In this document: in pieces, positions 18,638-27,538 of the stretch
How positions within the stretch are numbered: the stretch's first letter is position 1
Layout of the letters: each line of letters opens with the position of its first letter
Assembly (NCBI RefSeq): GCF_010727125.1
Contig: NZ_AP022564.1
Location: forward strand, 2,914,001-2,978,000
Length of the DNA: 64,000 nt
Reading direction: 5' to 3'
Origin: Mycolicibacter terrae
GTDB lineage: Bacteria > Actinomycetota > Actinomycetes > Mycobacteriales > Mycobacteriaceae
Notes under the pieces: generated by a model
What the model was told of the DNA's origin: nothing
Seen by the model: the letters and a program-made list of their open reading frames with translations, nothing else
Databases searched by the model: none
Position numbers and translations under genes: made by a program

Positions 18638-20850
18638 GCACGATGATGCGACCCCTGGCGCCCGAACGCGCGGATCTGGCCCGGCTGCTCGCCGGGGAAC
18701 ACCACGATCCGCATGCGATCCTGGGTGCCCATGAATACGGTGAACTCACCGTGGTTCGGGTTCTGCGGCCGCGCGCAGCCCGCATCGTGGTGCTCGTCGG
18801 CGCCGACCGGTTCCCGATGCGGCATCTGGGTTCCGGGCTGTTCGCGGCGGCTCTGCCGCTGACCGGCCTGACCGACTACCGCCTCGAGGTGCATTATCCC
18901 GACACTGCGCAATTCGGCGAGCCCACCGGAATCCGCACGGTCGCCGACGGTTACCGCTTCCCGCCGACTCTGGGCGAGATGGACCTGCACCTGTTCGCCG
19001 AGGGCCGCCACGAACGGCTCTGGGACGTGATGGGCGCCCATCACCGCACCTTCCTCACCGCCGACGGCGAGGTGTCCGGTGTGTCGTTCGCGGTGTGGGC
19101 GCCCAACGCCACCGGTGTCGGCCTGATCGGTGACTTCAACGGCTGGGACGGCAACGACGCACCGCTGCGGGCGCTGGGTTCCTCCGGGGTCTGGGAAGTG
19201 TTCTGGCCCGACTTCCCCGCCGGCGGCCTGTACAAGTTCCGCATCCACGGCGCCGACGGCACGGTCAGCGACCGTGCCGATCCGTTCGCCTTCGCCACCG
19301 AGGTTCCGCCGCGAACCGCGTCGCGGGTGACGGAGAGCAACTACCTCTGGAATGACGCGGACTGGATGGCGCAGCGCGCCCGGCGAAACCCGGTGGCCGA
19401 GCCGATGAGCACCTACGAGGTGCACCTGGGGTCCTGGCGGCCCGGGCTGGACTATCGCCAGCTCGCGTCGGAGCTGACGGAATACCTTGTGCAGCACGGC
19501 TTCACCCACGTCGAGCTACTGCCGGTCGCCGAGCACCCGTTCGGCGGGTCGTGGGGATACCAGGTGACGTCGTACTACGCTCCGACGGCACGCTTCGGCA
19601 CACCCGACGATTTCCGGGCGTTGGTCGATGCGCTGCACCGGGCGGGCGTCGGCGTGATCGTGGATTGGGTGCCGGCGCATTTTCCCAAGGACGATTGGGC
19701 ACTCGGCCGCTTCGACGGCACCCCGCTGTACGAGCACGCCGATCCGCGGCGCGGTGAGCAACTCGACTGGGGCACTTACGTCTTTGACTTCGGCCGGCCG
19801 GAGGTGCGCAACTTCCTGGTGGCCAACGCGCTGTACTGGCTGACCGAATTCCACGTCGACGGGCTGCGGGTGGACGCGGTGGCATCGATGCTCTACCTGG
19901 ATTATTCGCGGCCGGAGGGCGGTTGGACCCCCAACGTTCACGGCGGCCGGGAGAACCTGGAGGCGGTGCAATTCCTGCAGGAGCTGAACGCGACCACGCA
20001 CCGGGTCGCGCCGGGAATCGTGACGATCGCCGAGGAATCCACCTCCTGGCCAGGTGTCACCCGCGACACCGGTCTTGGCGGCCTGGGCTTTTCGATGAAA
20101 TGGAACATGGGCTGGATGCACGACACGCTGGCCTATCTCGGTCATGATCCGGTGCACCGCAGCTATCACCACCACAACATGACGTTTTCCATGCTCTATG
20201 CCTACAGCGAGAACTACGTACTGCCGATCAGCCACGACGAGGTGGTGCACGGCAAGGGCACGCTGTGGTCGCGGATGCCCGGTGACGACTACCGCAAGGC
20301 GGCGGGCCTGCGCACCCTGCTGGCCTACCAATGGGCGCATCCCGGCAAACAGCTGTTGTTCATGGGTCAGGAATTCGGCCAGCGCAGTGAATGGTGCAAC
20401 GAGCGCGGCGTCGACTGGTTCCAGCTGGACCCGGAACTCGAGGCGGACGGCTACTCGGCCGGCATCCTGCGCCTGGTCGGCGACATCAACGCCCACTACC
20501 GTGCGCTTCCCGCCTTGTGGAGCCAGGACGCCGACCCCCGTGGCTATTCCTGGATCGACGCCAACGATTCGACCAACAATGTGCTGAGCTTTCTGCGGTT
20601 CGGCGCCGACGGTTCGACGCTGGCCTGCGTATTCAACTTCGCCGGCATCGAACACTCCGACTACCACCTGGGCCTGCCGCGCGCCGGCCGGTGGCGGGAG
20701 GTGCTCAACACCGATGCGGTCGCCTACCGCGGTTCGGGGGCGGGCAACTTCGGCGGAGTCGAAGCCACCGAGGACCCGTGGCACGGCCGGCCCGCCTCGG
20801 CCGTGCTGGTGCTGCCGGCTCTGTCCGCCCTGTGGTTGGCGCCCGAGTAG
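18634..20850 (+). CDS. glgB: 1,4-alpha-glucan branching enzyme
   Basis: 738-residue GH13_9 enzyme making alpha-1,6 branches. Two N-terminal CBM48-like modules (one around [20 protein letters not shown]) precede the barrel. The nucleophile lies in [15 protein letters not shown] (Asp414), the acid/base in [12 protein letters not shown] (Glu467), and the third carboxylate in [13 protein letters not shown]. The start is taken as GTG at 18634 because it overlaps the glgE stop as GTGA; ATG at 18643 is an alternative. An open frame further upstream lies inside glgE and was rejected. Orthologous to Rv1326c. Confidence 0.95.
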   Translation: MSTMMRPLAPERADLARLLAGEHHDPHAILGAHEYGELTVVRVLRPRAARIVVLVGADRFPMRHLGSGLFAAALPLTGLTDYRLEVHYPDTAQFGEPTGIRTVADGYRFPPTLGEMDLHLFAEGRHERLWDVMGAHHRTFLTADGEVSGVSFAVWAPNATGVGLIGDFNGWDGNDAPLRALGSSGVWEVFWPDFPAGGLYKFRIHGADGTVSDRADPFAFATEVPPRTASRVTESNYLWNDADWMAQRARRNPVAEPMSTYEVHLGSWRPGLDYRQLASELTEYLVQHGFTHVELLPVAEHPFGGSWGYQVTSYYAPTARFGTPDDFRALVDALHRAGVGVIVDWVPAHFPKDDWALGRFDGTPLYEHADPRRGEQLDWGTYVFDFGRPEVRNFLVANALYWLTEFHVDGLRVDAVASMLYLDYSRPEGGWTPNVHGGRENLEAVQFLQELNATTHRVAPGIVTIAEESTSWPGVTRDTGLGGLGFSMKWNMGWMHDTLAYLGHDPVHRSYHHHNMTFSMLYAYSENYVLPISHDEVVHGKGTLWSRMPGDDYRKAAGLRTLLAYQWAHPGKQLLFMGQEFGQRSEWCNERGVDWFQLDPELEADGYSAGILRLVGDINAHYRALPALWSQDADPRGYSWIDANDSTNNVLSFLRFGADGSTLACVFNFAGIEHSDYHLGLPRAGRWREVLNTDAVAYRGSGAGNFGGVEATEDPWHGRPASAVLVLPALSALWLAPE

Positions 20851-20852
20851 CG

Positions 20853-20910
20853 CGAGCAGACAGAGAATCGCACAAATCCGCATAGCGGAGTGCGACTCTC
20901 TGTCTGCTCG
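20853..20910. terminator. Long near-perfect hairpin between convergent genes
   Basis: A 21-nt arm (20853-20873) pairs with 20890-20910 with one G-T type mismatch. The loop itself holds a second stem, TCCGC-ATA-GCGGA. It lies between the glgB stop (20850) and the cochaperone stop (20931), so it could terminate both convergent transcripts. There is no U-tract on either side. It may therefore be a Rho-assisted barrier or a dispersed mycobacterial palindrome rather than a classical intrinsic terminator. Confidence 0.75.
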
Positions 20911-20930
20911 CCGGGAAGCTCTCCCGGGAA

Positions 20931-21830
20931 TCAGTACAACGCGTTGGCCAGGTTGCGCCGGCCGGCCACCACCTCGGGGTCGGCCGGATCGAACAGCTCG
21001 AACAGCTCGACCAGCCGGGCCCGCACCGTGCCGCGCTCATCGCCGGAGGTCCGTCGCACCAATCCGATCAGCCGGTCGAAGGCGGCGGTGACGTCCTGGC
21101 TGAGAATCTGCACATCGGCCGCGGCGAACGCCGCCTCGATGTCGTCCGGCGCGCCGTCGGCCAGCGCCGGCGCATCCGGAGGCCGGGCGGTCGCCCGCTC
21201 CAGGAAGATCAGCTGGCGCAACGCCGCCTTGGCTTCGACGTGGTTGGGGTCGGCATCCAGCAGCGCCTGGTAGGAGTCACGGGCCGCGGCGAAGTCACCG
21301 GCGTCGAGTTGGTCGCGAGCCTGCGCCAGCGCGGGGTCGACCTGGTCGGGCTGCTCGGATTCGTCGCCGCCGGAGAGCTTGCCCGCGGTGGCCGAGACCA
21401 GCGAATCCACCCAGCGGCGGAGCTGGTCGGGCGGCTGCACGCCCTGAAAGCTGGTGATCGGCTGGCCGGCGGCCAATGCCACCACGGTGGGCACCGCGTC
21501 CACACCGAACACCTGCGCCACCCGGGGGGCAACATCGACGTTGACGGTGGCCAGCGACCATTTGCCGCCGTCACTGGTGGCCAGCCCGGCCAGGGTGTCG
21601 GCCAGCTGGACGCAGGCCTCGCTGCGCGGCGACCACAGCAGCACCACCACCGGCACCTGGTTGGACCGGACCAGCACTTCGTCTTCGAAATTGGCCTCGG
21701 TGATCTCAGTGGCGCCCGGCGGAGCCGAACCGTCACCACCGGCGCCACTGGGTGGGGCCGACTGCTTGAGACCGGACAAATCCACTGCTCCGGCCAACGC
21801 CGGGCTGATCGGGGGTCGAGGACGAGTCAC
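20931..21830 (-). CDS. Thioredoxin-like cochaperone (YbbN/CnoX type, Rv1324)
   Basis: 299-residue protein with a proline/glycine-rich N-terminal tail, a thioredoxin fold at about 42-150, and a C-terminal TPR-like half (DQVDPALAQARDQLDAGDFA, then NHVEAKAALRQLIFLERA). The redox motif is degenerate: LLWSPRSEAC gives Ser70-x-x-Cys73 instead of CxxC, like E. coli YbbN. That argues for a holdase/chaperone or mixed-disulfide role rather than a classical oxidoreductase. Expected to be cytosolic; no signal peptide is visible. Orthologous to Rv1324. In M. tuberculosis a PE_PGRS gene lies between it and glgB; here only the hairpin does. Confidence 0.88.
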   Translation of the reverse strand: MTRPRPPISPALAGAVDLSGLKQSAPPSGAGGDGSAPPGATEITEANFEDEVLVRSNQVPVVVLLWSPRSEACVQLADTLAGLATSDGGKWSLATVNVDVAPRVAQVFGVDAVPTVVALAAGQPITSFQGVQPPDQLRRWVDSLVSATAGKLSGGDESEQPDQVDPALAQARDQLDAGDFAAARDSYQALLDADPNHVEAKAALRQLIFLERATARPPDAPALADGAPDDIEAAFAAADVQILSQDVTAAFDRLIGLVRRTSGDERGTVRARLVELFELFDPADPEVVAGRRNLANALY

Positions 21831-21974
21831 GACACCAAGTCTGTCACGCCGTCGTGGCGCCGGTTCCGACGGCTGATTCCCGGTCGACGAAGTCGACTAT
21901 GACCAATATCACACTTCGATTTCGGTGCCCCGCTCCGGCGGCATCCAGCAACCTACGCAACCGTAGGGAGGCTG

Positions 21975-23156
21975 TTATCCGGCCCGCAGGATCAGCGCGT
22001 CACCCTGGCCGCCGGCACCGCACAATGCGGCCACCGCGTAGCCCGAACCACGCCGCTTGAGCTCGAGCGCGGCGTGCAGCGTGATGCGCGCACCGGACAT
22101 CCCGATCGGGTGCCCGACCGCGATCGCGCCGCCGTGCACGTTGACGACATCGGGATTCACCCCGAGTTCGCGGGTCGAGGCCAGCGATACCGCCGCGAAC
22201 GCCTCGTTGATCTCCACCACGTCGAGTTGGTCGACCGAGATGCCCTCGCGGGCGATGGCCTTCTTGATGGCGTTGGCCGGTTGGGACTGCAGGGTCGAAT
22301 CCGGCCCGGCCACCACCCCGTGCGCGCCGATCTCGCACAACCAGTCCAGCCCCAGCTCCTGCGCCTTGGCTTTGCTCATCACCACCACGGCTGCCGCACC
22401 GTCGGAGATCTGCGACGACGAGCCGGCGGTGATGGTGCCGTCCTTGCGGAACGCCGGCTTGAGCGCGGCCAGGGAGTCGGCGGTGGTGTTGGCCCGGATT
22501 CCCTCGTCCTCGGTGAACTCCAGCGGATCCCCCTTGCGCTGCGGGATCTTCACCGGCACCACCTCGTCGGCGAACACGCCGTCCTTCCACGCCGCGGCGG
22601 CCTTGCGGTGCGATTCGGCCGCGAGTTCGTCCTGCTCGGCGCGGGTGAACTTGTCGGCGTCGTTGCGCTGCTCGGTGAGCGCACCCATCGGCTGGTCGGT
22701 GAACACGTCGTGCAGGCCGTCGTAGGCGAGATGGTCCAGCACCGTCACGTCGCCGTACTTATAGCCCGACCGGCTGTCCATCAGCAGGTGCGGCGCCTTC
22801 GTCATGGATTCTTGGCCGCCGGCCACCACCACGTCGAACTCGCCGGCGCGAATCAGCTGGTCAGCCAGTGCGATGGAGTCGATCCCGGATAGGCACATCT
22901 TGTTGATGCTCAGCGCCGGAACGTCCCATCCGATGCCGGCGCCCACCGCCGCCTGCCGCGCCGGCATCTGGCCCGCTCCCGCGGTCAGCACCTGGCCCAT
23001 GATCACGTACTGCACCAGCGAGGCCGGGACGTTCGCCTTCTCCAGCGCCCCGGCGATGGCGATCGCGCCCAGGTCGCTACCGGAGAAATCCTTCAGCGAA
23101 CCCATCAGCTTGCCGATTGGGGTCCGTGCCCCAGCAACGATCACCGATGTCGTCAT
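21975..23156 (-). CDS. fadA4: Acetyl-CoA C-acetyltransferase (thiolase)
   Basis: 393-residue thiolase condensing or cleaving acetoacetyl-CoA. The nucleophilic Cys is in [13 protein letters not shown] (Cys88), the His in [17 protein letters not shown], and the second Cys in [12 protein letters not shown]. Length and motifs are those of biosynthetic thiolases. Orthologous to Rv1323. It is divergent from the methylmalonyl-CoA epimerase gene (81-nt gap), a pairing conserved in mycobacteria that links acetyl-CoA and propionyl-CoA metabolism. The 144 nt after its 3' end carry no recognisable gene. Confidence 0.95.
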   Translation of the reverse strand: MTTSVIVAGARTPIGKLMGSLKDFSGSDLGAIAIAGALEKANVPASLVQYVIMGQVLTAGAGQMPARQAAVGAGIGWDVPALSINKMCLSGIDSIALADQLIRAGEFDVVVAGGQESMTKAPHLLMDSRSGYKYGDVTVLDHLAYDGLHDVFTDQPMGALTEQRNDADKFTRAEQDELAAESHRKAAAAWKDGVFADEVVPVKIPQRKGDPLEFTEDEGIRANTTADSLAALKPAFRKDGTITAGSSSQISDGAAAVVVMSKAKAQELGLDWLCEIGAHGVVAGPDSTLQSQPANAIKKAIAREGISVDQLDVVEINEAFAAVSLASTRELGVNPDVVNVHGGAIAVGHPIGMSGARITLHAALELKRRGSGYAVAALCGAGGQGDALILRAG

Positions 23157-23237
23157 GACTACCTCCCGGGCGGGTGTGGGTGGCCGATCTGCCGGATCGG
23201 CGCAGCGCGATGTTTCCGCTCAGGTTACCGTTACGTT

Positions 23238-23738
23238 ATGACGACCGAATCCGTCGCTGGCTCGTTCGAGGTACGTCCCGCCCTGGCTTCCGCGTTGGTG
23301 ACGGCGATCGACCACGTCGGCATCGCCGTGCCGGACCTGGAAGCGGCCAAGAAGTGGTACCACGACCAGCTCGGCATGATCGTCCTGCACGAAGAGGTCA
23401 ACGAGGAGCAGGGCATCGTGGAGGCCATGCTGGCCGTGCGCGGCGCCCCGGTCGGCAGTGCCCAGATTCAGCTGATGGCCCCGATCGACGAGTCGTCGAC
23501 GATCGCGAAGTTTCTGGACAAGCGCGGCCCCGGTCTGCAGCAACTCGCCTATCGGACCAGTGACATCGACGCGCTCTCCGAGCGGCTGCGTGAGCAGGGT
23601 GTGCGGCTGCTCTACGACGCCCCCCGGCGCGGCACGTCGGACTCCCGGATCAACTTCATCCACCCCAAGGACGCCGGCGGCGTGCTGATCGAGCTGGTCG
23701 AGCCCGCCTCGACCGCCACGGCCGCTCGGGCGCACTGA
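23238..23738 (+). CDS. Methylmalonyl-CoA epimerase
   Basis: 166-residue vicinal-oxygen-chelate (glyoxalase-fold) protein that interconverts R- and S-methylmalonyl-CoA on the propionate route. Features: TAIDHVGIAVPDLEAAKKWY with the first metal His, GPGLQQLAYRTSDIDALSER, and IELVEP near the C-terminus supplying the Glu ligand. The first about 20 residues are a variable leader. Corresponds to Rv1322A. Its stop is 10 nt from the stop of the convergent zinc-ribbon gene. Confidence 0.92.
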   Translation: MTTESVAGSFEVRPALASALVTAIDHVGIAVPDLEAAKKWYHDQLGMIVLHEEVNEEQGIVEAMLAVRGAPVGSAQIQLMAPIDESSTIAKFLDKRGPGLQQLAYRTSDIDALSERLREQGVRLLYDAPRRGTSDSRINFIHPKDAGGVLIELVEPASTATAARAH

Positions 23739-23748
23739 CCACCTGCGG

Positions 23749-24039
23749 TCAAGACCACTTCCGGGTAGGCCCCCGGGTGGCGCGATTAGCCCAGCACGGC
23801 GTGTGCCAGTGCCGCCGGTCGTCGCCATCGGCGGAGTCATGCGGCCACACCGCCACATGGGCGATGCCGGGGCGAATCTCGTGATCGCATCCGGGACACC
23901 GGTAGACCTTCACAGCCCGCGAGCCGGCGATCGCCGCGACGACGTAGTCATACCCGTCGGGTCCGGCCTCGATCCGCTGTGAGAGCGGCAGCGGCCGCAA
24001 CGGCTGTTGCCGGTGCGACGGGCTGCGGCGCCGAGCCAT
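23749..24039 (-). CDS. Small conserved zinc-ribbon-like protein (Rv1322-like)
   Basis: 96-residue basic protein from ATG at 24039 (MARRRSPSHRQQ); a start seven codons upstream is possible. A YRCPGCDHEI motif and a downstream HWHTPCWANR suggest a Cys/His zinc site. The body, YDYVVAAIAGSRAVKVYRCP, is conserved in mycobacteria. The position matches Rv1322 next to the epimerase gene. It follows the old-yellow-enzyme gene by 30 nt on the same strand. No function is known; it has been loosely annotated as ATP/GTP-binding, for which I see no P-loop. Confidence 0.75.
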   Translation of the reverse strand: MARRRSPSHRQQPLRPLPLSQRIEAGPDGYDYVVAAIAGSRAVKVYRCPGCDHEIRPGIAHVAVWPHDSADGDDRRHWHTPCWANRATRGPTRKWS

Positions 24040-24069
24040 GCCGATCAGCCTAGCGGCCATCAGGCGAGG

Positions 24070-25164
24070 TCAGGCCAGCGCCGCCAGCGCGGCGGCCGCA
24101 TCGTAGCCGCCGAACCCGTCCAGTTCGCCCCGGCGAAGACGGTTGACCCAGGTCGGGTCGGCGAGCAGTGCGCGTCCGACCGCCACGACATCGAACTCCC
24201 CGGCCTCGAACTGCTCGACCAGTCGGTCCACCGGGGCAGGTTGGATCACCTCACCGCGCTTTTCGCTGCGGAACTGCGTTTGCAGCCCGACCGATCCCAC
24301 CGCGATGACCGGCGCCCCGGTGACCTTCTTGGTCCACCCGGCCAGGCTCAGGTTCGCATCATGGTCGGGGAACGCCGGGATATTGTGCCTGCGCGTCGAG
24401 GGGTGCAACACGTCGACACCCGCCTCGACCAGGGGTGTCAGCAGTTCCTGCAACCGGGTCGGGTCGTCGACGATCGACGCCGTGTAGTCGGTTCCCTTCC
24501 ACTGCGAGAAGCGGAAGATGACCGGGTAATCCGGCCCCACCGCGGCCCGTACCGCGGCGACCACTTCGGCCGGGAAGCGGGTCCGCGCGGCCAGCGATCC
24601 GCCATAGCCATCGGTGCGTCGATTCGTGCGCTCCCAGAAGAATTGGTCGAGCAGATAACCGTGCGCGCCGTGGATCTCAACCGCGTCGAAACCGATGTCT
24701 CGCGCGGCGGCGGCACTGTGGGCGTACAGCTCCGCGATCACCGGCAGTTCCCCGGTCTGCAGCGCCCGGCCCCGCGGGTTGCCCTGCCCGTCGATACCGG
24801 ACGGGCCGACGGGCACCACACCGTCGGTGTCGTCGCGCTGCACGCCCTGGTGCCACAGTTGAGCGGCGATCGTCGCGCCCTCGGAATGCGCGGCATCGAC
24901 AACGCGGGTCCACCCGGCGAGCACCTCGTCGCCCGCGATCGTCGGCACGCTGAACGGGTAGCCTGCGGCTGGGTCGGGCAGCCGGATCCCCTCGGTGATG
25001 ATCAGGCCGACACCGCCGGCGGCGCGCCGCCGGTAGTACTCCGCGACATCGCGGCCCGGGATTCCGCCAGGTGATGCCTGACGGGTCATCGGCGCCATCG
25101 CGAAGCGATTCGGGACGGTCAGCGAGCGGACCGTCAGCGGCTGGAAAAGATCCTTGACTGCCAT
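24070..25164 (-). CDS. NADH:flavin oxidoreductase (old yellow enzyme family)
   Basis: 364-residue FMN-dependent ene-reductase-type barrel. Visible are LTVPNRFAMAPMTRQAS at the N-terminus, TIAAQLWHQGVQ, the substrate-binding pair in FDAVEIHGAHGYLLDQFFW, NRRTDGYGGSLAARTRFPAE and the C-terminal FMN phosphate motif VAVGRALLADPTWVN. Start is ATG at 25164, with GGAG seven nt upstream; a TTG four codons earlier is less likely. It sits between nucS and the zinc-ribbon gene, an insertion relative to the M. tuberculosis order. The substrate (enone, quinone or nitro compound) cannot be told from sequence. Confidence 0.88.
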   Translation of the reverse strand: MAVKDLFQPLTVRSLTVPNRFAMAPMTRQASPGGIPGRDVAEYYRRRAAGGVGLIITEGIRLPDPAAGYPFSVPTIAGDEVLAGWTRVVDAAHSEGATIAAQLWHQGVQRDDTDGVVPVGPSGIDGQGNPRGRALQTGELPVIAELYAHSAAAARDIGFDAVEIHGAHGYLLDQFFWERTNRRTDGYGGSLAARTRFPAEVVAAVRAAVGPDYPVIFRFSQWKGTDYTASIVDDPTRLQELLTPLVEAGVDVLHPSTRRHNIPAFPDHDANLSLAGWTKKVTGAPVIAVGSVGLQTQFRSEKRGEVIQPAPVDRLVEQFEAGEFDVVAVGRALLADPTWVNRLRRGELDGFGGYDAAAALAALA

Positions 25165-25209
25165 GGACCGCTCCAACGCGTGAGTTTTGGCGGTTATTCC
25201 GCCCGGCGA

Positions 25210-25881
25210 TCAGAACAAGCGGTATTCGTCGCTGTTCATGCCCCGCATTGCGTCGTAATCCAGTGTCAGACAACGGATACCGCGGTCGATCGCCAGCGTG
25301 CGGGCCTGCGGTTTGATCTGCTGGGCGGCGAACACACCGCTGACCGGCGCGAGCAGAGTGTCACGATTGAGCAATTCCAGGTAGCGGGTGAGCTGCTCGA
25401 CACCGTCGATCTCGCCACGCCGCTTGATCTCCACCGCGACCGACCGTCCCTGCGCGTCGCGGCAGAGCAGGTCCACCGGGCCGATCGCGGTCATGTACTC
25501 CCGGCGCACCAGGGAATACCCCTCGCCGAGCAGTTCGACATGCTCCGCGAGCAGCGCCTGCAGCTGGGCCTCGACACCGTCTTTCACCAATCCCGGGTCG
25601 ACACCGAGTTCGTGGGTGGAGTCATGTTCGATCTCTTCGATGGTGATCCGCAACTGGTCTCCGGTCTTGTTCGCCACCACCCACACCGGGAACTCGCCGC
25701 CGGCTTCCTCGGTGAGCCGGCACGGCGGGCTCATCCAGTTCAGCGGCTTATAGGCACGGTCGTCGGCATGCACACTGACCGATCCATCGGCCTTCAGCAG
25801 CAGTAGTCGCCGGGCCGACGGCAGGTGCGCGGTGAGCCGGCCGACGTAGTCGACGGTGCATCGGGCGATCACGAGTCGCAT
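25210..25881 (-). CDS. nucS: Mismatch-specific endonuclease NucS/EndoMS
   Basis: 223-residue NucS, the actinobacterial mismatch-repair nuclease that acts with the beta clamp in organisms lacking MutS/MutL. The N-terminal DNA-binding half includes [20 protein letters not shown]. The C-terminal nuclease half includes [34 protein letters not shown] (PD-(D/E)xK core, with the Glu-x-Lys) and the tail DEYRLF, close to the usual clamp-binding end. Start is ATG at 25881, preceded by AAGGTGG; an open frame to 25911 has no support. Orthologous to Rv1321. Confidence 0.96.
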   Translation of the reverse strand: MRLVIARCTVDYVGRLTAHLPSARRLLLLKADGSVSVHADDRAYKPLNWMSPPCRLTEEAGGEFPVWVVANKTGDQLRITIEEIEHDSTHELGVDPGLVKDGVEAQLQALLAEHVELLGEGYSLVRREYMTAIGPVDLLCRDAQGRSVAVEIKRRGEIDGVEQLTRYLELLNRDTLLAPVSGVFAAQQIKPQARTLAIDRGIRCLTLDYDAMRGMNSDEYRLF

Positions 25882-25927
25882 CCGAACCACCTTAGGGGCA
25901 GCGCCGAGCAATTATTCTTACGCCACG

Positions 25928-27532
25928 ATGAAGCCGCCACTGACGACCGCGCAACGCCTGGGCCGGATCCTGGAGATGCTGACCCGCCAGAGCGGCCGGT
26001 TGCCCGAGACACCCGAATACGGCTCCTGGTTGCTGGGCAGGGTGTCGGAAAGTCAGTATCTGCGCCGGATTCGCATCCAGTTCATCATGACGGTCGTCAT
26101 GGTGGGGACGAACCTGATCGGTGTCGGCGTTGCCGCGCTGCTGGTGACCGTGGCGTTCCCGGTTCCCAGTGTGTTCAGTGACGCCCCGGCGTGGCTGACA
26201 TACGGGCTCGTGCCCGCATACGTGGCGACCGCACTGGCCGGCGGCACATACGGGATTACCCGGCGCACCATCAAGAAGTTGCGCTGGGCGATCATCGAAC
26301 GCGAGCCGACTCGGGTGGACGAGCGCAACGCCTTCCAGACGCCCTGGCGGGTCGCTCAGGTCGTGCTCGCCCTGTGGGGGGGCGCCACAGTGCTGTTCAC
26401 GGTGCTCTATGGGTTGGCCGACAAAGTCTTCATCCCGATCATCGGCTTCACGTTGAGCATCTGCGGCACCCTGGTCGCCACCGCCTGCTACCTGTTCACC
26501 GAGTTCGCATTGCGGCCGGTTGCCGCTCAGGCACTGGCCGCGGGCCCACCGCCGCGGCGGTTCCTGTCGGGCATCATGGGCCGCACCATGATGGTGTGGC
26601 TGCTCAGCTCGGGGGTTCCGGTGCTGGGCATCGCACTGACGGCGCTGTTCGCCCTGGTGTTGAAGAACCTGACCATGACGCAGTTCGGGATCGCGGTGTT
26701 GATGGTGTCGGTGGCGACGCTGGTCTTCGGATTCCTGTTGATGTGGATTCTGTCGTGGCTCACCGCAACTCCGGTGCGGGTGGTGCGCGCGGCTCTCAAG
26801 CGCGTCGAGCAGGGCAACCTGCAAGGCGACCTGGTGGTGTTCGACGGCACCGAACTCGGTGAGCTGCAGAGCGGTTTCAACGCGATGGTGCACGGATTGC
26901 GGGAACGCGAACGCGTACGCGACTTGTTCGGTCGTCACGTCGGGCGCGAGGTGGCCGCCGCCGCGGAACGCGACCGGATACAGCTCGGCGGCGAAGAACG
27001 CCATGTCGCAGTCCTTTTCGTCGATATTGTCGGCTCGACACAGATCGTGACCGCCCAGCCTGCTACCGAAGTCGTCGCCTTGCTGAACCGGTTCTTCGCA
27101 GTGGTCGTCGATGAGGTCGACCGTCATCGGGGCCTGATCAACAAGTTCGAGGGTGATGCCACACTGGCGATCTTCGGCGCCCCGAACCACCTCGATCAGC
27201 CCGAAGACGAAGCGCTGGCCGCCGCTCGCGGCATTCTGTATCGGCTGGCCGAGGAGGTACCTGAGATCCGGGCCGGCATCGGCGTGGCGGCCGGCCAGGT
27301 CGTCGCCGGAAATGTCGGCGCCAAAGAACGTTTCGAGTACACCGTGATCGGCGAACCGGTCAACGAGGCGGCCCGGTTGTGCGAGTTGGCCAAGACTCGG
27401 CAGCTCCAGCTGTTGACCACGGCGCAGACGCTGCGCGCCGCCAGCGTCAGCGAGCAGGCGCATTGGGTGCTGGGCGAGTCGATGGTGCTGCGCGGCTATG
27501 ACCAGCCCACCGTGCTGGCCGGGCCGCTGTAG
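25928..27532 (+). CDS. Membrane-bound class III adenylate cyclase with HAMP domain
   Basis: 534 residues. About six transmembrane segments fill residues 45-285, from RIQFIMTVVMVGTNLIGVG to QFGIAVLMVSVATLVFGFLL. A HAMP linker follows (TPVRVVRAALKRVEQGNLQ), then a class III cyclase domain: LFVDIVGST with metal Asp366, INKFEGDATLAIFGAP with substrate Lys and second metal Asp, and FEYTVIGEPVNEAARL. It belongs to the Rv1318c-Rv1320c family. M. tuberculosis has three tandem copies; here there is one. It should make cAMP in response to a membrane or lipid signal. Start ATG at 25928 leaves 46 nt to divergent nucS. Confidence 0.92.
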   Translation: MKPPLTTAQRLGRILEMLTRQSGRLPETPEYGSWLLGRVSESQYLRRIRIQFIMTVVMVGTNLIGVGVAALLVTVAFPVPSVFSDAPAWLTYGLVPAYVATALAGGTYGITRRTIKKLRWAIIEREPTRVDERNAFQTPWRVAQVVLALWGGATVLFTVLYGLADKVFIPIIGFTLSICGTLVATACYLFTEFALRPVAAQALAAGPPPRRFLSGIMGRTMMVWLLSSGVPVLGIALTALFALVLKNLTMTQFGIAVLMVSVATLVFGFLLMWILSWLTATPVRVVRAALKRVEQGNLQGDLVVFDGTELGELQSGFNAMVHGLRERERVRDLFGRHVGREVAAAAERDRIQLGGEERHVAVLFVDIVGSTQIVTAQPATEVVALLNRFFAVVVDEVDRHRGLINKFEGDATLAIFGAPNHLDQPEDEALAAARGILYRLAEEVPEIRAGIGVAAGQVVAGNVGAKERFEYTVIGEPVNEAARLCELAKTRQLQLLTTAQTLRAASVSEQAHWVLGESMVLRGYDQPTVLAGPL

Positions 27533-27538
27533 CCGGCG

